Assembly: GCA_003439945.1 (NCBI GenBank)
Contig: QVRM01002466.1
Coordinates: 533,501-597,500 of the forward strand
Direction of reading: 5' to 3'
DNA: 64,000 bases
Source: Dermanyssus gallinae
Taxonomy: Eukaryota > Arthropoda > Arachnida > Mesostigmata > Dermanyssidae
Under the pieces are notes generated by a model. It searched no databases. It was not told the origin of the DNA and saw nothing but the letters and a program-made list of their open reading frames with translations. Each line of letters starts with the position of its first letter. Position 1 is the stretch's first letter. A program made the translations under genes and the position numbers. Positions 58,060-64,000 of this stretch are shown here, one piece after another.

Positions 58060-58545
58060 TTAAATGTCAGCAATTTGAAGCTCTTTTAGACAGGTGACAA
58101 ATGATGCGCGTTTACGACCAATATCGGCGACCTCCGGCAGCTGACGACAAGTAATGCTGCCGTCAGAGCCACGCAAGTCACTCTGACTAGAGCGTACGCC
58201 TGTTAGACAAGCGCGACGTGCTAGCCAACCTGAAGTGTCTCCAAGCCATACGTTTCCTAAGAAAACGAGAGAGGGAGGCATGCAAACGAAGCATACTTTA
58301 GCCACCCTCTACTGATCGATCTACTGCTGTCTCAACAATTTGTTTACTGCCTCGTTTCTTCGTTCTCATTGGCTGTCTGGCGTGATATCGACGAAATCTT
58401 CACTTTGCTGCAGAATGACCTCGCCCGGCTCTCGCTTACAGGTACTGAACTGGAATCCTGTGCACGTTTGTCCAATTGTCATAACGGTTTCCAAGCCCGA
58501 CGCCTCACATATTCGGATAGCAGCAAACGTGTAAGCTTTGTGGAG
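58060..58545 (-). other. candidate pair of exons of an unknown gene
   Basis: On the minus strand GCATTTTTGTGTTTCAG precedes an open stretch starting at 58545 (LHKAYTFAAIRICEASGLET, TIGQTCTGFQFST), and GTAAGC follows at 58434-58439. Next comes CCTCCCTCTCTCGTTTTCTTAG, a good 3' splice site, and an open stretch from 58256 to a TAA at 58060-58062 (NVWLGDTSGWLARRACLTGV, CLKELQIADI). Only one frame is open in each. Joining at GTAAGC makes a TGA at the junction. A GT six bases upstream would keep the frame open. No homologue is recognised. Confidence 0.3.
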
Positions 58546-59323
58546 CTGAAACACAAAAATGCGAGCAAACCGATCCCATTGTCTGGTAATCCGCGTAGTA
58601 ATACTCATGGCCATGATTGAAAACCTAGACACGATGGGGCTCTCATAGCAGCACCTTATCTGCGCTAAGCACCGAGAAAGCTGGTACATCATTAGCAGAG
58701 CAGAGGAGACTTGTATCTACAAGTCCTCATAGACAGATTTCCTCGGAACTCACGAGTAAAATAACTAGCTTCAAGATGCCTAATAATTAGCTTTCGAACG
58801 GAGGAAATACTAGTCAGTATACTGGACAAAATAAATACTCCCTGATCTCCAAAAAGGGCAAAGTCGTAAACACGTCTTTCTCAGTTACGCATTCGCGAAA
58901 CTGCTAACAGGCCACGGCTGCTTGTAGCGATACTTACCCTGTATTGGTAACATCCATATGCCGTATGTGTAACCCAGGAAAGAAGTTGTTTTGCGACTGA
59001 CAATGCAAGGCATTGCTACGAACGTTGTGCGCACTTCAATACTGAGCAGAAGCTATTGTTTCGGAACCTAAGACTGGGAAGTTCTCTAGCATATCGATCC
59101 CTCCCATCCGAAGGTGCTCGATACTTGACATACTTGGTAAAAACCGTAAATCCTGATTTACAGTATAAAGGTTTGCAGAAATTGTCTCCGAGGCAAAAAT
59201 AACCGCCGCACAAAGTCAAGAAGTCCTAATGGAATGATAGGGTGGCCAAGTAAAGTAATCTTTAGAAAACAGTATTGCGGCCACTTCCAACAATGGACGA
59301 AGAGGACGACTGGATTCAGGGAT
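58546..59323. other. no gene seen
   Basis: Short frames only. Confidence 0.5.
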
Positions 59324-59366
59324 AGCCAGGATAGTGTGGGAATTTGGATCCCACACTATCCTGGCT
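59324..59366. repeat. perfect 18-bp palindrome with 7-base loop
   Basis: AGCCAGGATAGTGTGGGA is followed by ATTTGGA and its exact reverse complement. The inner GTGTGGGA/TCCCACAC block is the same sequence as the T-arm of the family II SINE. It may be a head-to-head remnant or a fold-back made from one SINE head. Confidence 0.9.
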
Positions 59367-59619
59367 TTAACAGCGACGCCCGCCGTGCATCATAGATTCT
59401 ACCAGTTAATCTCCCTAATTAAATTCTTATCTTTTCGTAGTTTCAATATTCAATGGTAAGTCTACAGGGGTACATAATTAACCCACTACACAAGTGCTTG
59501 TGCGAGGCGCTACCGATCGGTTAAAAGCGTATCTTTCTTCTGTTACCGATTCGATTCGTCGGCCAATCTTCTGTAGACGCGACGTGTCTCGGGGCCGGGA
59601 TTCCCGGGTGTCTTAAATA

Positions 59620-59961
59620 CTAGCGGCACGAAAATGATCTGAGCTGAGCATATTTGTTAACCTTTGGTAGTTTAGCATTGCGTGCTACGGAGCCAGCGGC
59701 GGATACATTTGTCTTCAGCCTCAAAAGGGCGTGGGTGTCGGTGATCGTCGTATCCCAAGCAAGTGCTGTTTCCCTTTCGAAGAGGATAAGGGTGAGACCG
59801 TCCGATCTCTTCCCGTCAATTCTCCGGAGGCCGACTCGCTCTATCAGAGCCGACCTAAAGGCCCGAGCTGTAATCCCGTTCACTTTGCCGTCCTCCGCCT
59901 TCTCCGCTACAGGAAAGCCCGTGGGATCCTCAAATTGTTCACCTGTGCTCCGCAACGACAC
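59620..59961 (-). pseudogene. R2-like endonuclease fragment
   Basis: The minus-strand frame reads GITARAFRSALIERVGLRRI, DGKRSDGLTLILFER, ALAWDTTITDTHA, VNKYAQL. It aligns with the 12746 copy (INAILKKAL, DDKRPDGVTI, LVWDAT) and more closely with the 9870 copy. The catalytic Pro-Asp is Ser-Asp here, while the later WD is kept. It stops before the FVPVA.ET block. A further match lies at 59610-59640 in another frame (CTAACACC region not conserved). Confidence 0.7.
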
Positions 59962-60599
59962 CAGTGCTTCTCAGTTAGCTTTGCCCCCAACTCAAAACCC
60001 CACAGACAAAGTATATATATATTATACATATCATGGGCCGCTATTTTAAATACGTTGTGTGTGAGAACGTGCTATAGCGTGCACTATCACAACAATAAAG
60101 CGTTTCAATGTTTATTTTTTAGTAGTCGATCGAAATATACTTCTGCGGGAATTCTTCTGTACTCCAAACAATGCCCCGTTGCAGAACCTCAAGAGACTAA
60201 GATTTACGAGTGTTATCGCTCTATAAGAGTAATTGGTTGCCAATGGCTATGTTGATGCAATGTCAAGTTTTTTTATTGTTTTTATTACTTGTGCTAACTG
60301 CTTTGACTAGTTATTGTACAACCGCACAAGTGAATATATTCGCTGTGTACAGGATGGAATATGGTCACGACAACAGCTTTGAGGGCTCACTCTAAATACG
60401 TAAAATATACACTAACATAACAAAGCTATATATATATTGGTTTGGAAAAATAAATAAATAAATAAATAAATATATATATATATATATATATATAGTAAAC
60501 TAAAAGTAGTCCGTCCTTGTTGGTCGCTTGCGCACGCAGCCTCCTTAAAGCGCTATCGACCGTTAGTCGCAGAATCAAGTAGTGCTACCAAACGTCAAC
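59962..60599. other. no gene seen
   Basis: Short frames and a compound AATA/AT repeat at about 60448-60494. Confidence 0.5.
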
Positions 60600-61883
<1,284 letters not shown>

Positions 61884-61884
61884 C

Positions 61885-61953
<69 letters not shown>
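61884..61953. repeat. (ATT)n microsatellite
   Basis: About 23 ATT units. The dispersed repeat at 61975 begins just after it. Confidence 0.95.
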
Positions 61954-61974
61954 CCACCGTTTACTTAAACAACG

Positions 61975-62115
61975 GCTTTGAACCAGGGCCAAAGCTGCGT
62001 GCAGGCCCGTTGTACCGTGTATAGTTATGTGATATTTTCTCAAATGCTGATAAAAAATGCAGTGCGCACTGATGAAGTGTTAGAGCGTGCAGACTTGCTA
62101 GAGCCTCGCTCAACT
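61975..62115. repeat. dispersed repeat, copy B of pair
   Basis: Matches 8225-8370 in the same orientation (AATGCTGATA, GATGAAGTGTTAGAGCG, GACTTGCTAGA). It starts about 20 bases after the (ATT)n tract. Confidence 0.6.
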
Positions 62116-62506
62116 ACACCTCAACCAAGGAAGCCAGAAAATGTCGAAAAAACGATTCGGTCTGAACATGTCGGAAATCGGCGCCTAACCAGTTTTGCAT
62201 TAAATGGCTCGTGTGTGCAAAAATACTTACGGCCTTACATTTGACACCTGATCATTTCACGGCTTCACGACAGTCAGCACAACACCTTGATAGAGCTCCT
62301 CTGTGATGATCAGTTCTTTTTTTTCCAGAAAGACGTAGAGGCATAACGTCATATGTATATATATATATTTTTTTTGATGGGACCGTCTTCTCTAGACGGC
62401 AAATTTATTTATATTTAGTAATTCCTCACTGAACTTGAAATTTTCATAATTACACAGTTTAAACCATTCAAGGCATTTTGCAGAAAAAACGATCGCTCGT
62501 GTCTGC

Positions 62507-62507
<1 letters not shown>
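62116..62507. other. no gene seen
   Basis: Short frames only, with an AT/T8 run near 62355-62375. Confidence 0.5.

Positions 62508-62585
<78 letters not shown>
62508..62585. repeat. (AT)n microsatellite
   Basis: About 78 bases of uninterrupted AT. Confidence 0.95.
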
Positions 62586-62588
<3 letters not shown>

Positions 62589-62999
62589 CGCTTAAGCTTA
62601 CTGATTTGCGCTTTTTTATGTGGCTTTTGAAAACGGCAAAGTCAGCAGACGTGGACTGATTAGACGTTATCGTCTCAAAAGCCTTCATGTTAGATGACAC
62701 TATAATTGAGACTAGTGCGTCCCAGCCAGGGCACCAGGCGCCTTTGTTAGTAAAGCGTACCTCTTTATGAGAGAAGTATCATTATCCGACCGCCAAAGAT
62801 TCTATTACTGGGCTGGGAAGAGATGACGTAGAGTCGTCTGGCTCGAATTCGCCTCGCACAATTGGAGCGCTGGGTGAAACGCCTTTGCATGTCTGGCCTA
62901 TCTCTATAAAGTCAGCGGGAAAACGCTACCAACGTGAGTACAAGGACACACGAGTATATGGGTAAGGGTATAAGGTGATTAATTACAATGAATAAATGT
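62586..62999. other. no gene seen
   Basis: The minus-strand frame that ends in the AT tract (62392-62700) contains SSNMKAFETITSNQS, which I could not place. Confidence 0.4.
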
Positions 63000-63079
63000 A
63001 TATAATATATATATATATATATATATGTATGTATATATATATATTATATTTAATATATTTATATATATATATATATAGA

Positions 63080-63169
<90 letters not shown>

Positions 63170-63207
63170 TATGTATATATATATATATATTTTTTTTATT
63201 TATATAT
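63000..63207. repeat. impure AT array
   Basis: About 200 bases of AT with GTATG, TATTTAATATATTT and T8 interruptions. Confidence 0.95.
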
Positions 63208-63593
63208 GAAACCAAACTCAAACAATAAGCGCCGCCATCGTTTAGCGCGAAATTCAGCCTGTGTGTGGGTAGAAGGTGAATGGGGGTTCATTGGCAAAAT
63301 TAACTAGAAGACCTTGGTGTTTCGGTTTAACTTTTCAAAGTCAAAGTACTACATAGAGCATGCTGATGGAAATGCAAACCCGCAAACGCTAAGTACTGGC
63401 TGAGGGTTATCCGAAAAGGTTTTAGGTATCTTAAGAACCAACGGATTCTAAGCGCTGTCTAATGTGCGTCGGCAGGTCATCAAGTATGCGCTAACATAGC
63501 ATGGCTGCGTATAGTACGATGTTACCCTTCTCCGAGGGTGAGACACTGCCTAGGGTCAGGGGAGCCGAAGTGTGAGCCATGTCGTTGCCTACT

Positions 63594-63734
63594 AGAATTA
63601 AACACATTTTTTAAGGAGGTTATGTTTAATTCTAGACTATCATCCGTCCCCTACGGGCTTGGAACTTAACCTGAGGTATATCTTTAATGCACCGAGGGCT
63701 GGACATGTTAAGATATCTAGGGTTTCCCTAACGA
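63594..63734 (-). mobile_element. 5'-truncated SINE (family III) with 11-bp TSD
   Basis: CGTTGCCTACT occurs at 63583-63593 and 63735-63745. Between them lies the 3' half of the SINE seen at 26262-26665: CTAACCTGAGGTATATCTT, TTAATGCACCGAG and the A-tail side TTAAACACATTTTTTAAGG, all in the same orientation. The tRNA-like head is missing, as expected for incomplete reverse transcription. The site where the 26.4-kb copy carries its nested insert is empty here (63705-63718). Confidence 0.85.
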
Positions 63735-64000
63735 CGTTGCCTACTGCATTTGGTAAAGTATTGCCTCTAGCCGCAGCTAGCCGTGGCTCTAGTTAACGCG
63801 ACAACAGCGTGTCGGGATCGATTCTGTAGTGGTCGTGCAGTGAGAAAATAGTTTACACAAAACGTACATAGCATGCTCACGTGAAGCAATGAACTTGATT
63901 TGGCTGGCAGCATAAATCGCGTCTATCGATCAACAGTTTAGATGTAATTGTAGTGTAGCTATAGGACGTTTGAACGTAGTAGGAATAGTAAGAGAAAGAT

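Overview
The window looks like intergenic nuclear DNA of an invertebrate animal. The elements fit an arthropod: a mariner transposon with TIRs, R1-type and R2-type non-LTR retrotransposons, Ty3/gypsy remnants and tRNA-derived SINEs. A mite or tick is a guess and nothing here proves it. No intact host gene, rRNA, canonical tRNA gene or CRISPR array is visible. Nearly every recognisable coding stretch is a transposable-element relic with stops, frameshifts or truncation. Very long (AT)n, (CT)n(AT)n, (GA)n, (AAT)n and CAA-rich microsatellites are scattered throughout.

Layout: 0.3-1 kb holds a decayed coding-like region (-). 3.1-5.2 kb is a Ty3/gypsy pol relic (+) with RT/RNase H, integrase zinc finger and integrase C-terminus in order. 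7.7-14 kb is a dense nest of SINE copies, R1-like pol 3' ends and R2-like endonuclease fragments, including a 306-codon uninterrupted R2-like frame at 12.75-13.67 kb. 17.2-20.2 kb has a Tc1-like transposase tail, an unassigned decayed coding region and a LINE RT fragment. 20.2-22 kb is an R2-like RT (-) with a YLDD box. 22.2-25.6 kb holds two foldback/MITE elements, the larger broken by a 5'-truncated LINE with a target-site duplication. 26.2-26.7 kb is a SINE with a 16-bp TSD that contains a second SINE piece with its own 14-bp repeat. 31.4-33.4 kb has a decayed mariner and a LINE (-). 36-42 kb has SINEs, a 302-bp MITE and large microsatellites. 42.5-45.2 kb has three R2-like fragments. 54-57 kb has an 807-bp MITE and an almost complete mariner (1,394 bp, both TIRs, TA duplication, one stop and one frameshift in the transposase). 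59.3-61.1 kb has a perfect 18-bp palindrome, another R2-like endonuclease fragment and a Tc1-like relic. 63.6 kb has a 5'-truncated second copy of the 26.3-kb SINE.

The parts relate to one another as mobile elements. LINE machinery plausibly mobilised the SINEs, since 10-16-bp target duplications are visible. The CAGGGT-ended MITEs were probably moved by a Tc1/mariner-type transposase, of which two relics survive. Several MITEs sit exactly at the edge of (AT)n tracts. The most unusual signals are the nested insertions with readable target duplications, a SINE family in which box A and box B have been fused by an internal deletion, the foldback family, and the unassigned coding region at 18.8-19.6 kb. 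I found no convincing new host system.
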